Positions 1 to 10,930 of a stretch of 64,000 bases of DNA are shown piece by piece (within the stretch, counting starts at the first letter, position 1; each line of letters starts with the position of its first letter). The notes under the pieces are model-generated. The model had not been told where the DNA came from and did not search any database. It saw nothing but the letters and a program-made list of their open reading frames with translations. The stretch covers positions 206,501 through 270,500 of the forward strand of contig BROG01000629.1 in NCBI GenBank assembly GCA_030159075.1, given 5' to 3'. Source of the stretch: Atrina japonica (taxonomy: Eukaryota; Mollusca; Bivalvia; Pterioida; Pinnidae). The translations under genes and the position numbers were made by a program.

Positions 1-430
1 TACGAAGCAGACTTTATTCGGAAATCTTCGAATCAAAAGAAGAAAAAGCGTTGTCCTTTAGTAGTTTGACATTTAGATATATCGACGACGTTTTGTCAAT
101 AAATAATCGCAATTTTCATACATATGCCAATGCGATATATCCCAGCGAACTAGAAATTAAAGATACAACAGAATCAAGCACACACGCTTCATACTTAGAC
201 GTTTTACTAACTATAGACACAGACGGGAAACAACTAATCTATATGACAAACGTGACAATGTCGGCTTTCCCATCGTAAATTTTCCACATTTGAATAGTAT
301 CATAAGTCCAAATGATAAATCTTCTTTTGGAGAAATCGGTGTAAAAGCGACTAATACATCCGTGTGAAACAAGTCTGATAGGGGTTTTATGGATTTCAAA
401 GGAAAGAAATGTAATCTCCGATTATATCCA
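1..430 (+). pseudogene. Reverse transcriptase fragment (retroelement, copy 1)
   Basis: Translation from about position 51 shows a reverse-transcriptase palm motif (YIDDVLS) followed by a conserved block (ELEIKDT, then SYLDVLL). The frame is lost near 278 and similarity continues out of frame to about 430. The copy is cut by the window edge. Three more copies of the same family lie at 4.4, 10.3 and 16.2 kb. The YIDD box marks it as a retroelement RT. I cannot say from sequence alone whether the family is Penelope-like or another non-LTR class. It is decayed, with no intact product. Confidence 0.75.
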
Positions 431-530
431 TTCCAAGTTTCTGACGTTGTGCTTTAGAAAATCGAATACATGTACATGTATTCTGAATGAGATACAAAAT
501 TGATATGAAAAGGGTTTTAGATTTTGTATA

Positions 531-875
531 TTAAAAGGGCATTAGCTGTGTCTACCAAAAGCTAGACTTTTTCTACTTTTACTACTTGTACTTGATGTAC
601 AATAGCAAATAAGAACTATACACAGGCATACAAAATCTTAGACTGCCATATATTTTGTGAAAATAGGTTCAGGTCCAGTGTGGTATTCATATAGTTAAGT
701 TGAGTTAATCAACTGCAAGTGAAAAAAGTGTCTAACTGGATTTCACAAGCATTTTCACTAACAATATAGGAATTTAAGAATTTTTGATGGTGTATATTTT
801 TGTTATTGTATATCAATCTAAGTAGACAGAATGTTTTTTTCTTTCTTTTTTTTAACACAGCTTATGCCCTTTTAA
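531..875. mobile_element. TTAA-bounded MITE (piggyBac-like ends), copy 1
   Basis: The left end reads TTAAAAGGGCATTAGCTG and the right end is its inverted counterpart, CAGCTTATGCCCTTTTAA. The inverted similarity extends inward through the matching text 'tacttgatgtacaatagcaaat' on one side and 'ttgtatatcaatctaagtag' on the other. TTAA at both termini is the piggyBac target signature. There is no coding capacity. Related copies lie at 20.8, 30.8, 31.9, 32.5 and 46.8 kb. Confidence 0.7.
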
Positions 876-975
876 ATTCAGTTGAAAAGTAGATAATTAT
901 AATCCATATAGAGCTAATGTATCAGTGATAATGCGTATTTATACATAACATAAAACTTAATTAGATTTGCGAAAT

Positions 976-981
976 TTTATT
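976..981 (-). terminator. Polyadenylation signal of secreted-protein gene 1
   Basis: AATAAA on the minus strand, about 80 nt past the TAA stop in exon 3. The aligned position in the paralogue at 12.8 kb also carries AATAAA, which supports it as the true 3' end signal. Confidence 0.75.
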
Positions 982-1062
982 TATCCTTCTTAGTCACATA
1001 TCGTTGCCATGTTTTGCAATTCCGGCTGATGTCATTCTTGCATTGAAAGAGTAGTCCTAATT

Positions 1063-2097
1063 TTAATATGTTTTCTGAAAGAAAAAACACAAACCAATAC
1101 ACAAAAGAACACGTACATACAAGAAACTAAATGAAAGAGAATTTAAAAGAGGATCAAGAGGGAAGGAACACAGTTAAAAATATATCAACAATTTCTGATA
1201 TATTTTGATGCTTTTACATAATATATGCCTTTTTCTTTTGGTTACATACTTTAGCTTGTTTTACAGGCATTTTGCACAATTTGTTTATCAAAGTTTTAAG
1301 TAGACAAAGTATTTGTCCTTAATTGCATTAATTTCGTAAAAATTTCAGAAAATTAAAAAATTGTTTAAGAGATTGTCTCATACACTATACTTGGTGGTCG
1401 AGTCCGGACGTTTCCATGGAAACATTCGTCTTCCATTTCCGCCCATTCGAGAGCGCTTAGTTGCTCGTCTGTCTAGACTCAAGGTTGGATGTTCCCATGG
1501 GAACATTCGTCTTCCAATTCCGCCCATTAGAGAGAGCATAGATGTTCTTCTGTCCAGATTCATGCTTGGATATTCCGACATTTGTATTCCATCAGCAATA
1601 TACGAAGGATACAAAGATGACCGCCTGCCTTGACTTAAGCCTGGATATTCGGGCCTTTGTCTTCTCTCATCATCATATGGAGTGTACATAGATTCTCGCC
1701 TGTCTTGACTCGAGCTTGGATATTCGGGCCTTTGCCTTCTCTTACCATCATATGGAGTGTATATAGATTCTCGTCTGCTGAAACTCCATCTTGGATATTC
1801 AAAATTTTGTGTTCTACCCCTTCCAATATGGGGGTATTTATATTCTAGTCTGTCTTCACTTTGGAGTGGATATTCAGGTCTTTGTCTTCTATCACCATTA
1901 TACGGAATAAACATAGATTGTCGGTGGTTTTGACTCAAGACTGGATTATCTTCCCAGTTTCCTCCATATAAAGGATACATAGATCCCCCTGCGTCTTGGT
2001 TAAAGAAATCATTTTCATACATACTCATTCCCATTCCTCCAACACACGTGGCAACAGTTGTTCCGGCAAGTATGAGAAGAGTGTACCACAGAGACAT
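1063..2097 (-). CDS. Secreted Tyr/Arg/Met-rich repetitive protein, gene 1
   Basis: Two coding exons: 1384-2097 (238 codons, ATG at 2095-2097) and 1063-1074 (AAA ACA TAT TAA), giving a 241-residue product. A signal peptide with a YTLLIL hydrophobic core occupies about residues 1-20. The mature part is a run of imperfect repeats of about 25 residues built on RRESMYTPYD and RRQRPEYP (the latter three times). It ends in two copies of a GRRMFPW module. No enzymatic domain is visible. If the large exon is read through, it ends Val-stop at 1378, but GTATGA there aligns with a splice donor in the paralogue, and a strong polypyrimidine-CAG acceptor sits before 1074. The ATG directly follows a CAG/TAG-type acceptor. 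The function is not recognised. An extracellular matrix (shell, periostracum or byssus) role fits the composition. The many Arg-Arg pairs would also allow a multi-peptide precursor. Confidence 0.7.
1075..1383 (-). other. Intron 2 of gene 1
   Basis: Donor AGT|GTATGA and acceptor TTTCTTTCAG|AAAACATATT on the minus strand. The acceptor tract and the first bases of the next exon are the same in the paralogue (intron 12901-13399). Confidence 0.7.
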
Positions 2098-3206
2098 CTA
2101 CATATACATGAAGAAAGGTGTGATTAAAATATTTTGTTATGACTTTATTTTAATATGACTTTTTGTAGATTTAGACGATTAAGACGTTAAAAACATTTGG
2201 GCAATATAACAATCTTAAAGCTTAGATTATGTGCGACGCCAGTAGGTACTTTGGTGTCCCTATGAACATAAGAAAAATAATTAAAGAGAAACTGAAAGCG
2301 ACAACACATAATGTTCGTGCATCTTAAAGCGTATCAGATTATGAATTGTAGATTGGAGATATAATTCAAGGTAATTGTATGGATCAGTAAGAAGTTGTCA
2401 AGTCTTTGATCTCTTTTGTACAACTAGGACTTTGATATTGTCAATAATATTCTGCACATTTATTTCTATATTGGTTCAGTGTTCTTTAAATAGAACAAAT
2501 TGATATCACGAACGACATGGATAAGTTTTATATTCAAACTTTCGACCTGTCTTGTCATCTGGACAAAAGGAAATGAGTTATAGTAAATGGATTTGTAGAG
2601 AAATTTGAGTAAATAAAACAAATTACGGTAATAAAACAAACGAATAAATGAATCACGGGATGAAACAAATAAAAGACAAAAATAAACAATTGGATATAGC
2701 GCAGTGTTCTAAATATGAATAACAATACCGAAGTTATAGTTTTACGATAGAGGCTTAAACAAATGCTCAAGATGATCGCATCTGACAATAACAATTGTTT
2801 TAGAAGATTGAAAATTAAGAAGGTTCATTTGTATAATTATACTAACTTATAAAAGTTACAATATATTAGTCGTCAGTACGTTCAGGAGACAATATGTTGA
2901 AAATTTGACAAATCCGGACCTACTGGAAATCCAGAGGTGGGATTAAATATCATGGAGGAGTAAGCATCCCCAACGACTGGCCACACCCGACAGTCACATA
3001 AAAACAACAAGTGAGGAATAAATGCTCATCACAATCATTATAGATCATATGTATTATAGACGAACTTTAATTACAGTATCCGTGAGATCAATAAAACATT
3101 TCATCTCTTACCAAACTCCACATATATCAAACTTTAAAATATATCTACATTGTATACATATGTATAAAAATTTTACCTTCATCCTCCTATACACCATAAA
3201 ACTTAC
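2098..3206 (-). other. Intron 1 of gene 1
   Basis: Donor AAAG|GTAAGT at 3207/3206. The acceptor TGTATATGTAG lies directly before the ATG. Apart from a 3'-tail remnant of the retroelement family (about 2890-3030) and an unclassified repeat near 2680-2800, I see no other feature. Confidence 0.75.
2890..3030 (-). mobile_element. 5'-truncated retroelement 3' tail
   Basis: Carries the family's 3' block (plus-strand text 'gaggtgggat', 'ggaggagtaagcatcccc') found at the end of the RT-containing copies at 10.1 and 16.0 kb. No RT remains. Confidence 0.65.
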
Positions 3207-3257
3207 CTTTTCTTTCAAATTCCAATTACGCTGTGTAAAATGGAAGTTGTGGTATAA
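3207..3257 (-). other. Non-coding exon 1 of gene 1
   Basis: Bounded downstream by the AAAG|GTAAGT donor. The 5' end is placed about 30 nt from the TATA box and is approximate. It contains no ATG in frame with the protein. The paralogue has a matching exon (both contain CACAGCG). Confidence 0.65.
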
Positions 3258-3280
3258 GGTATATTGGTGACAGAACAAAC

Positions 3281-3290
3281 TATTTATACT
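3281..3290 (-). promoter_or_regulatory. TATA box of gene 1
   Basis: AGTATAAATA on the minus strand, followed by TTTGTTCTGTCA near the presumed start site. Gene 2 has the same TATA box and the same downstream text (15077-15086). Confidence 0.75.
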
Positions 3291-3361
3291 GTTTTTCTGA
3301 TTTAAAAAATCAAGAAAAAAAAAGTTTTTGAAGAGTTTGAAAGACAGATGCCGATATTTTG

Positions 3362-3390
3362 TAATTGATTATTGCAGCGGCAAGTCACGT
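3362..3390 (-). promoter_or_regulatory. Conserved upstream module of gene 1
   Basis: Minus-strand ACGTGACTTGCCGCTG followed by an AT-rich CAATTAC stretch, 75-100 bp upstream of the TATA box. It is conserved in gene 2 at 15153-15181 (ACGTGACTGTTGCCGCT, then ATTAATTA). Candidate shared control element: an E-box-half/GCCGC block beside a homeobox-type ATTA site. Confidence 0.5.
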
Positions 3391-3689
3391 TTTCTCTTAT
3401 ACAGCAGATATACATATTTGTTTATTTGTTATTCTTTGTTTTTTCACATGACTATTCGACAAGATGTAATACACCAATGAATGCATTCTTATTCCTGTTA
3501 TGTCAGTCTAATCCATCAAATAAAATGCCCAAATAAGCAACTTCATTGTCACGGAGACAAGTAAAAATATAAACTTTATCTATTTTACAAAAACTCTGCC
3601 AACAAGAGAAATTAATTTTTAAAACTTTAGTTAGCTCTAATGTAGGTGTAAATGAGTGCTTAGGTGCCGGTAGAAATCGGGAGTTCCAG

Positions 3690-3900
3690 GAGAACAGCTA
3701 CGTGATCGCCATGCTATCGACAGGGGATGCTTACTCCTCCATGGCACTGACCCCGCCATTGGATTTTCGGAGGTCCGTGTGCAAAGGTAACCATATGTGT
3801 AGTCTTCTAAACGTCCTGATGGTTAATATTTTGGTATCTGGTATTTTTAAGCAATCCGAGGATCCAAACCGGGTCACATTGACCATTTTGAAACAATTCC
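3690..3900 (+). mobile_element. 5'-truncated retroelement 3' tail
   Basis: Plus-strand 'cgacaggggatgcttactcc', then 'gaggtccgtg' and 'tggtatctgg': the 3' end of the RT family in sense orientation, without RT. Confidence 0.65.
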
Positions 3901-4136
3901 CTGTCCAATCCTAGGATTGAAACCGGGTCGCATTCGGGAGAAGTGAAGTTAACCACTGATACCCGTACATCCATAATATAGATTTATTATCAATAACTTG
4001 TTGAACTATTCAGGACCTACCCTGCTGAAACCTAGCGAAACCAGGTTCTCTTCTCTACCATTAAAAACATGCCGCCATAATGTAACACATTGTTGGGCGT
4101 GGCGTAAAACCACATTCAAATAAGACAAATAAGCAG

Positions 4137-4142
4137 TATCAC

Positions 4143-4187
<45 letters not shown>

Positions 4188-4211
4188 TATTATTATTATT
4201 ATTATTATTAT
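4137..4211. repeat. (ATC)n/(ATT)n microsatellite
   Basis: About 14 ATC units pass directly into about 8 ATT units and then into a SINE. The poly-Asp/poly-Asn open frame across it is an artefact. Confidence 0.95.
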
Positions 4212-4425
4212 CGAGACAGCCTGGCTCAGTCGTTAGCGCACTCAACTCTTGGTCGCGAGGTCGTGAGTTTGAGTCCAGCTGGCGGCAGGAAAACTCATTG
4301 CTCAATGGCCGTAAGTGCCGAGCATAGTCCAAAATATTAAGCCCTTCACCGGTATTTGGTGATGTCTCCATATGGCGGAAAGATTCTTGAGTGGGACGTT
4401 AAACAACAATAAACAAACAAACAAA
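4212..4425 (+). mobile_element. tRNA-derived SINE, copy 1
   Basis: The head resembles a tRNA promoter: an A-box-like region 'ctggctcagtcgttagcgc' and a B box 'ggtcgtgagtttgagtcc'. The body follows ('gctcaatggccgtaagtgcc', 'tggtgatgtctccatatg') and the end is an (AAAC)n-type tail. Compared with the 6.5- and 60.2-kb copies it lacks about 60 bp between the head and 'gctcaatgg'. Transcription would use Pol III; mobility would depend on a partner LINE. Confidence 0.85.
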
Positions 4426-4439
4426 TTATTATCATTGAC

Positions 4440-4700
4440 AGGTTGACCTGTTCCTTTAGTATACGAAGCAGACTTAATTCAGAATCTAATCTGTTGAACC
4501 AATAAAAAAAACAAACAAACAAACAAACAAAAACAAAAACAAAGCTAACGGTCTCCTGTAATTTGACATTTAGATATATCGATGATGTTTTATCAATTAA
4601 TAATCGCAATTTTCATACATATGTCAATGCGATATATCCCAGCGAACTAGAAATTAAAGATACAACAGAATCAAGCATACAAGCTTCATACGCGATTGTT
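4440..4700 (+). pseudogene. Reverse transcriptase fragment (copy 2)
   Basis: Same RT segment as at 1-430 ('atttagatatatcgatgatg'), preceded by a matching 'acgaagcagactt' leader and interrupted by an (AAAC)n stretch at 4507-4540. It breaks off within the post-YIDD block. Confidence 0.7.
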
Positions 4701-4779
4701 GTCATAAGTATTTTCATTTTAATCAATTAATTGATTAATATTTTCATTATCTATATTTATCAATTTTACCATGAAAGAT

Positions 4780-4900
4780 AAAAACATCTCAGATACCAAA
4801 GTATAAATCTTTAGGATGTTTAGGAAACCGATACAAATCCGGCAAAAATGGACAAACACGGACCTCTGGAAACCAAGGTGGGATCAGGTGACACGGAGGA
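4780..4900 (-). mobile_element. 5'-truncated retroelement 3' tail
   Basis: Plus-strand text 'cagataccaaagtataaatc' ... 'gacctctggaaaccaa' ... 'ggaggag' is the reverse complement of the family's 3' end. Confidence 0.65.
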
Positions 4901-4999
4901 GGGAATAATCTGTTATATATGCATCAATATTTACATACCGACTGCAAGTATATAGAGCGATGTTTTGGATTTGTCAGTACACGCAGTCATACATTACCA

Positions 5000-6400
5000 C
5001 AAAACAAAAACTGAAAGAAATCGGAAACACAAGACATAATCTACATCTGTAGCACACCCTAAAGCCTACAGGCCCATATCGCAATATATCTAGGTCATGT
5101 TATGTTGTTATGACCAGAACCACAAACCACAAAAATGAACGTTCGCTTCGTAGTTACAACAGAAAAAAACAGAGGCCTAGTGCAATTTTGTCAAGCATCT
5201 CTGATAAACAGGTCGATGTGTTAGCCCTTACCGGATATTCCTATCAGAAAGAATTCGTCACTCGCATCGTGTGAAATAGGCCTACTTACGTACCAATTAG
5301 TCATCATGGTTCTCAGCTGATTGGTTAAAAAATGTCAAATAAAATGGCTACTTTCAGTTGTCATAAATGAATATTACCTGTCTCCCTTTATCGTAAGTCA
5401 CACTAAACCTTTCTATGATATATATCATTAATTATATATCAGAATTCAAACGCAAATTCGTTGTAAATGAATTATACAGCATTCTCCATTTGTATTTTCA
5501 ATTCTCTTCTGACACATTTAACCTTCCGGTTACCAAGCAGGCGAATATTTTAAAATAAAACAAATCTGACATTTATTCAAAATTGTCCATATCACTAGTT
5601 TCTTTCAAATATTATAAACATACTACCAAAGTTATAATGCTCAAGACGATATCGTTTTTGTCAATTAGACTTCATCAGTTGAGCTCCAATTTAAAAGTTA
5701 TGTTTATTTTCTAAAGAGAAAGTGGTATTATACAAGGTCAAATGATATCTGTAAAAGTATAGCCAAAATCCGTCTAAGAGTAACCACTGTAAAAAAAATG
5801 TCATCTTAGCTTTAGAAAAACTTTTTGAATTTAAATGATGTTAACAGTGCCAAATATTACTTTAGTATAAGAAATGATATGAAAATAAGAAAATAAACCT
5901 TAATTCCATTTAGTATTTCCGGACAGAAAAGGGGAACTACTTCTCGTCTCACACAGCTGTTTAGCTGTTACGTCATATGACAAACTCCCACCGCAAAGCC
6001 AATTACATAGAATAAATTTCGTAACCAGCTGACTACAGATTCATAGAAAATGGTAATATATATAAATATAATGATTGTTTTTTCATATTTTGAAAGCATT
6101 GAGTATAAATGCAATGGATTATGGAAAAAAATCAATGTGCAGCACTCTTATTTCCACAAATGCAATTTTAAAAGTGTCAGTAAGGAATTATTTGTAAGAA
6201 CAAGCAAAATGCATTGTAATAGAAATGTACAAACATATACTGAGTGATCTCTATCATGAGTGATGCCCTTGCACTTTTAAATGAATTGAAAAAGCAGGAA
6301 ATACGATACTCAGAACATAAACGATCAATGAATATGAGTAAAATACATGTACTAGAACATCGTTATTATCTTTATTAGTCTGATTTTTTATTATTTTGAT
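5000..6400. other. Gene-free stretch with an unclassified dispersed repeat
   Basis: No supported exon. Positions 5620-5830 contain a repeat ('gctcaagacgat', 'agacttcatcagttgagctcc', 'tatagccaaaatccgtc'). Related copies lie near 2680, 7330 (minus), 9105, 13025, 17925 (minus) and 22680. I could not define its ends. Confidence 0.5.
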
Positions 6401-6417
6401 TTTGTGTCACCTTTAGG

Positions 6418-6418
6418 T

Positions 6419-6451
<33 letters not shown>

Positions 6452-6743
6452 TTCGAGCTGGCCTAGCTCTGTCGGTAGCGCTCTCGACTCTTGATCGTGA
6501 GGTCGTGAGATCGAAACCAGCCACCGGCAGGTTGGATCCTGTCCTCCAGACTGAGACAATAAATACCGAGGTCCCGTGTCACAGTAGGTCTCGGCACGTT
6601 AAAGAACCCTCACCGCTCAATGGCTGTAAGTGCCGAGCATAAGCCAAAATTTGAAGCCCTTTACCGGCATTTGGTGACGTCTCCATATGAGTGAAATATT
6701 CCTGAGTAGGACGTTAAGCAATATAAACAAACAAACAAACAAA

Positions 6744-6774
<31 letters not shown>
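6418..6774 (+). mobile_element. tRNA-derived SINE, copy 2, inside an ATC microsatellite
   Basis: The full-length copy spans about 6455-6744. A-box-like 'tagctctgtcggtagcgc' and B-box-like 'ggtcgtgagatcgaaacc' head; body 'ggcacgttaaagaaccctc' and 'ggtgacgtctccatatgag'; (AAAC)n tail. It is flanked on both sides by (ATC)n (6418-6450 and 6744-6774), so it inserted into an ATC repeat or the repeat was duplicated at the target. Confidence 0.85.
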
Positions 6775-6989
6775 TGGCAAGTCTAAATGTTGTGAAAGCC
6801 TAGTGTGAACATAATTATAACGTAAAATAAACCATTTTACATTAAAATGACAATTAAAAATTGCATTTTTTAGATTATTATTAAATTTATAAATTTCAAA
6901 ATAATGATCATCGGACAATTTTTTGGTCTACCGTATTACTGCCATTGTGATAACTAAGCTCGCGTGTAACTTTCAATGCTTACGACGAT

Positions 6990-7245
6990 AGGACAAAGAC
7001 AATGTTGGTTATATACAACATACAGAGTTGCTATAACTATACACAAACCTATTGGACAGTACTAACTAACAACCAGATATAAGACAGTGTTGATTATATA
7101 CAACATACAGAGTTCCTATCACTATACGCAAACCTATTGGACGGTACTAACAACCAGATATAAGACAGTGTTGATCATATACAACATACAGAGTTGCTAT
7201 CACTATACACAAACCTATTGGACGGTACTAACAATTCAGATATAA
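6990..7245. repeat. Tandem repeat, about 81 bp, 3 copies
   Basis: Three near-identical units, each with 'tatacaacatacagagttgc' and 'caaacctattggac', ending in 'accagatataag'. No coding role is visible. Confidence 0.9.
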
Positions 7246-7639
7246 GGATTAAATTGTTTTATATTAATTTTTACAGTTGGTACTCGTAGATGGATTTAGC
7301 AACACATATTGATTTATTATTCGGTTTTGTTCGATACCACTTTTTCTTCCGGAAATATATAAAAATATATTAACTGATGAAATCTTACTGACAGAAACGG
7401 TCTTCTTGAGCATTTGTTTTGCCTCTTTTGTAAAACTATAACATTTTATTTTTAACAAGTGGGTCCCCGAACGTATGCATAATCTCTGTACCTCGTATTT
7501 CGGTACTTCTTCTCCCGGACACCTGGTCTCATCCCGTTTGGATTCGCAATTTTTCTTCATGTTTTCATGTTGAGACCATTTGTATATCTAATTTGGAGTT
7601 ACGATTATCTATTGGTATGTCTTCATTTTTACTTTAATT

Positions 7640-7860
7640 TTAAGTGATACTTCGCTCAGGTACCACCATTAAAATTCCGAACTTCTCAAGTGCTAAGATA
7701 TTAATTTTTACAGTCAGTACTCTCGGCGGGTATGATTCGACAGGGGATGCTTACTCCTCCGTGACAACTGATTCAACCTCTTGGTTTCCAGAGGTCCGTG
7801 TTTGTCCATTTTATATCTATATCTGTATCTATATCCTAGACATGCTAAAGATTTATTCTT
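7640..7860 (+). mobile_element. 5'-truncated retroelement 3' tail
   Basis: 'cgacaggggatgcttactcc', 'ggtttccagaggtccgtg', then 'tggtatctgag': sense 3' end of the RT family, running into a TA microsatellite. Confidence 0.65.
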
Positions 7861-7875
7861 TGGTATCTGAGATTA

Positions 7876-8038
<163 letters not shown>

Positions 8039-8529
8039 ACACGATATAAATTAATTTGTAACTTTTACTAGTTTACTATTTATAAATCGCGAAGAATCGT
8101 ATAACATAGGTATATATCAGCTTTATTCCTGATTGATACCTCATTGACTACAATTTGTTGCAATTTTATATAGAAACTACACAACTTACTTTCTTGAAAT
8201 AAAAATTAAAAATGGCAATGAGTTACAAATTGAACGCTATCGTATCAACTAATATTTAAGCCATGCACTATATTGTAGATTGAAGAATGAAGCAGGAAGA
8301 CCGGAAGTATGAGGGTTGAAGTAGTGGCGGCTGGTGTTTGTTAGAGGTCGTGTCTCCATACCAAGTTATGTTATTGACCATTTCACATATTGTACGGTCG
8401 GTATAGTGATCGTATGTGCAATTACAGTGTTTCACGAAGTAAAATGTTGAGTTACCTGTTCGATAGTGGTTGTTGAATTGTCTTTACTTATTGTGGCGGG
8501 GAAAATGTCCTCAATTATTTCATTTGAAT

Positions 8530-8680
8530 TTAACTGTGGACTCACGGCCTGGCAACAGGGGATGCTTGCTCCTCCATATGGCACCTGGTACCACCTCTGG
8601 TGTCCGTTTCTGTCCAATCGACACCTAATTTATATGTTGTCTCATGAACTTTCTTTTAATTTATGTTTTGGTATCTGTGA
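8530..8680 (+). mobile_element. 5'-truncated retroelement 3' tail
   Basis: 'caacaggggatgcttgctcc' ... 'ggtgtccgtttctgtcc' ... 'tggtatctgtgatttt': a diverged sense copy of the same 3' end. Confidence 0.6.
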
Positions 8681-9219
8681 TTTTTATTACATTGTATACT
8701 GTGTCATGAACTTTCTTTTGAAAAATACTTTGGTATTTGTGATTTTGATATAAGCATATAGACCTATTGTCTCATGAACATTCTTCCAGAAATACTAAAC
8801 CATTTTGGGATTCATTATACATGTATATGCTAATATTAAAATATAAAAATCACAGATACCAATTGAAGTATTCACCGTAAGGAACTTTAGGACAGTTTAC
8901 GTTAAAACAATTCTGTAATCTTTATTTGTAAATATCCATTGTGTGTAACAGTCTGTAATAACGTAAGTCCATAAAAGCGAAGTTTGGTATATACATGTAT
9001 TTGTTAATGAGAGAAATAATTGATGCGAGAGTTTACTCTTGTTATTTTAAAATATACTAGTAAGTATGAACTGAGCGAATTGTGGACTAATGATTTGGTA
9101 ATTATTATAAAACACAATACAGAAGGAGTGTCCAAATCCAGTGGTCAAGACGATCATTTCATTCAACAAGACTTCATAAGTTGAATTGAGACAAAAATAA
9201 ATATATACGTTGTATGATT

Positions 9220-9430
9220 AACACTATGAAAATTACAGATACCAAATTATTAATCGATAGGAGGTTAAAGAAACGATATACTAATCTGATGCTCATTGGG
9301 CAAACATGGATCTCTGGAAATCTAGAGGTGGGATCAGGGGCCATAAAGGTGTAAGCATTCCTTGTTTACAGTTTAAACCCGCCGCGAGTCCACAGTCAAA
9401 TAAAAATGAAATAAGTAGGAACTAATCTTC
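9220..9430 (-). mobile_element. 5'-truncated retroelement 3' tail
   Basis: Plus-strand 'acagataccaaattatt' ... 'gatctctggaaatctagagg' ... 'ccgcgagtccacagtcaa': reverse complement of the family's 3' end, longer than most copies. Confidence 0.65.
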
Positions 9431-10079
9431 ATCACAATCGGTACGGACGATTCAACAGTTATATGGTAACCATTTAACTTCATTTGAGGATATAAAAACC
9501 CTATTTATTATGATACGCCAAGGATTTGCGACACTTTGAAAATTCTTACATAATCCACAAGGGAATTGCGAAGGTAAATTTCTAATGCAGTATTTTACAC
9601 GGTGTGTCAGAGGAGGGTACTCCAGGTCAGATAATTAGGTGTATGCTATGTGTTATTATAGATGCACACTCTAACTGACCACATAGAATAGTCATCCAAA
9701 ATGCATTATGTTGATATCAATTTTATGACATGATACAAACATACCCCTTCCAAATCCATTGTCGTTTGTAAATATCTTATGACATGATGATCTTGCAGTT
9801 CTCTCCGGGGTAAAAATTAAAACAAAAAATATAAATAATGTATTGATATTGTAGTTCGGTCTTCTCTCTCCAGGGTAAAAGGGAAAGGTTCACGAAGAGT
9901 CAAATAAGGCTCTGTCTAACACAAAAAAGTCAAATTGAGAACTGAGTCATATACTACCCCCCCCCCCCCACAATTCCACTAGGAATGTTGCTTTCATCCG
10001 CGCACGAGACTTTAAGAGAACATGCTATTCCAAGGCTACAGTAGCATTTAAAACCTGTCCCTAATGCAGAGAACCCAAG

Positions 10080-10930
10080 ACAATATAAAAAATCTCAGAA
10101 ACCAAAGTATAAATCATTAGGATGTCTAGGATATAGGTACAAATCTGGTAAAATGGACAAAGACGGACCTCTGGAAACCAAGAGGTGGGATCAGGTGCCA
10201 TGGAGGAGTAAGCATCCCTTGCCGACCGGTCACACTCGCCGTAAGTCCACAGTCAAATCCAAATAAAATACGTGAGAAACGAATCCTCGTCACAATTGGT
10301 AAGACGTCTCAAAAACCGTAAAAAAGCAACTCAACATTTCACTTAATGAAACAGAGTAATCGCAAACAAGACTATTATACCGACCGTAAAATTTGCGGAA
10401 CGTTGCCATCAAACGCGCTCTTCGACATCCCTGTGTCAATAATTTGTCAGTGAATAGTTTACAATTTGTATATGAAATGTTCATATGTTGAACACGCCAA
10501 GGCATATCGGATCATTTGTGAAATATAAACTCCATATGTGGGTGACTGTGGGATATTAATACTTGAATGTGGAAAATTTACGATGTGAAAGCCGAAATCG
10601 TCGCTTTTGTCGTATAGCTTAGTTGCCAATTTCCCATTTGTGTCTGTAGTAAGTAAAATGTCTAAGTATGAAGCGTGTGTGCTTAATTCTTTTGTATCTT
10701 TAATTTCTAGTTCGCTGGGATATATCGGATATATCGGATTGACATATGTATGAAAAGTTTCATCATTACTTGACAAAACGTTGTCGATATATTTAAATGT
10801 TAAATTAAAGGACACCGCTACTTTTTCTTCTTTTGATTCAGCAGTTTCTGAATGAAGTCTGATTCGTGTGAATAAAAGAACAGATCAACCAGAAAAGCGG
10901 TACAATTAGTTCCCATAGGAATGGTGACAG
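10080..10930 (-). pseudogene. Reverse transcriptase element, 3' half (copy 3)
   Basis: The most complete copy. On the minus strand an RT block starts near 10815 (FKYIDNVLS, so the second Asp of YIDD is changed to Asn), runs through ELEIKDT and SYLDILL, shifts frame near 10460-10500, and continues (KFYGRYNSLV) to about 10290. The 3' untranslated tail follows down to 10080. The frameshift and altered catalytic box mark it as dead. Confidence 0.75.

Noticed and set aside
1361..1633. Plus-strand 90-codon frame over gene 1
   Set aside because: Opposite-strand shadow of the repetitive coding exon. The minus frame has the signal peptide, promoter, splice sites and paralogue support.
4006..4371. Poly-Asp/Asn protein
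   Set aside because: Translation of an ATC/ATT microsatellite plus a SINE.
6455..6560. tRNA gene
   Set aside because: Only the A/B-box-like head of a SINE; no cloverleaf with a proper acceptor stem, and the SINE body follows. Same for 4212 and 60155.
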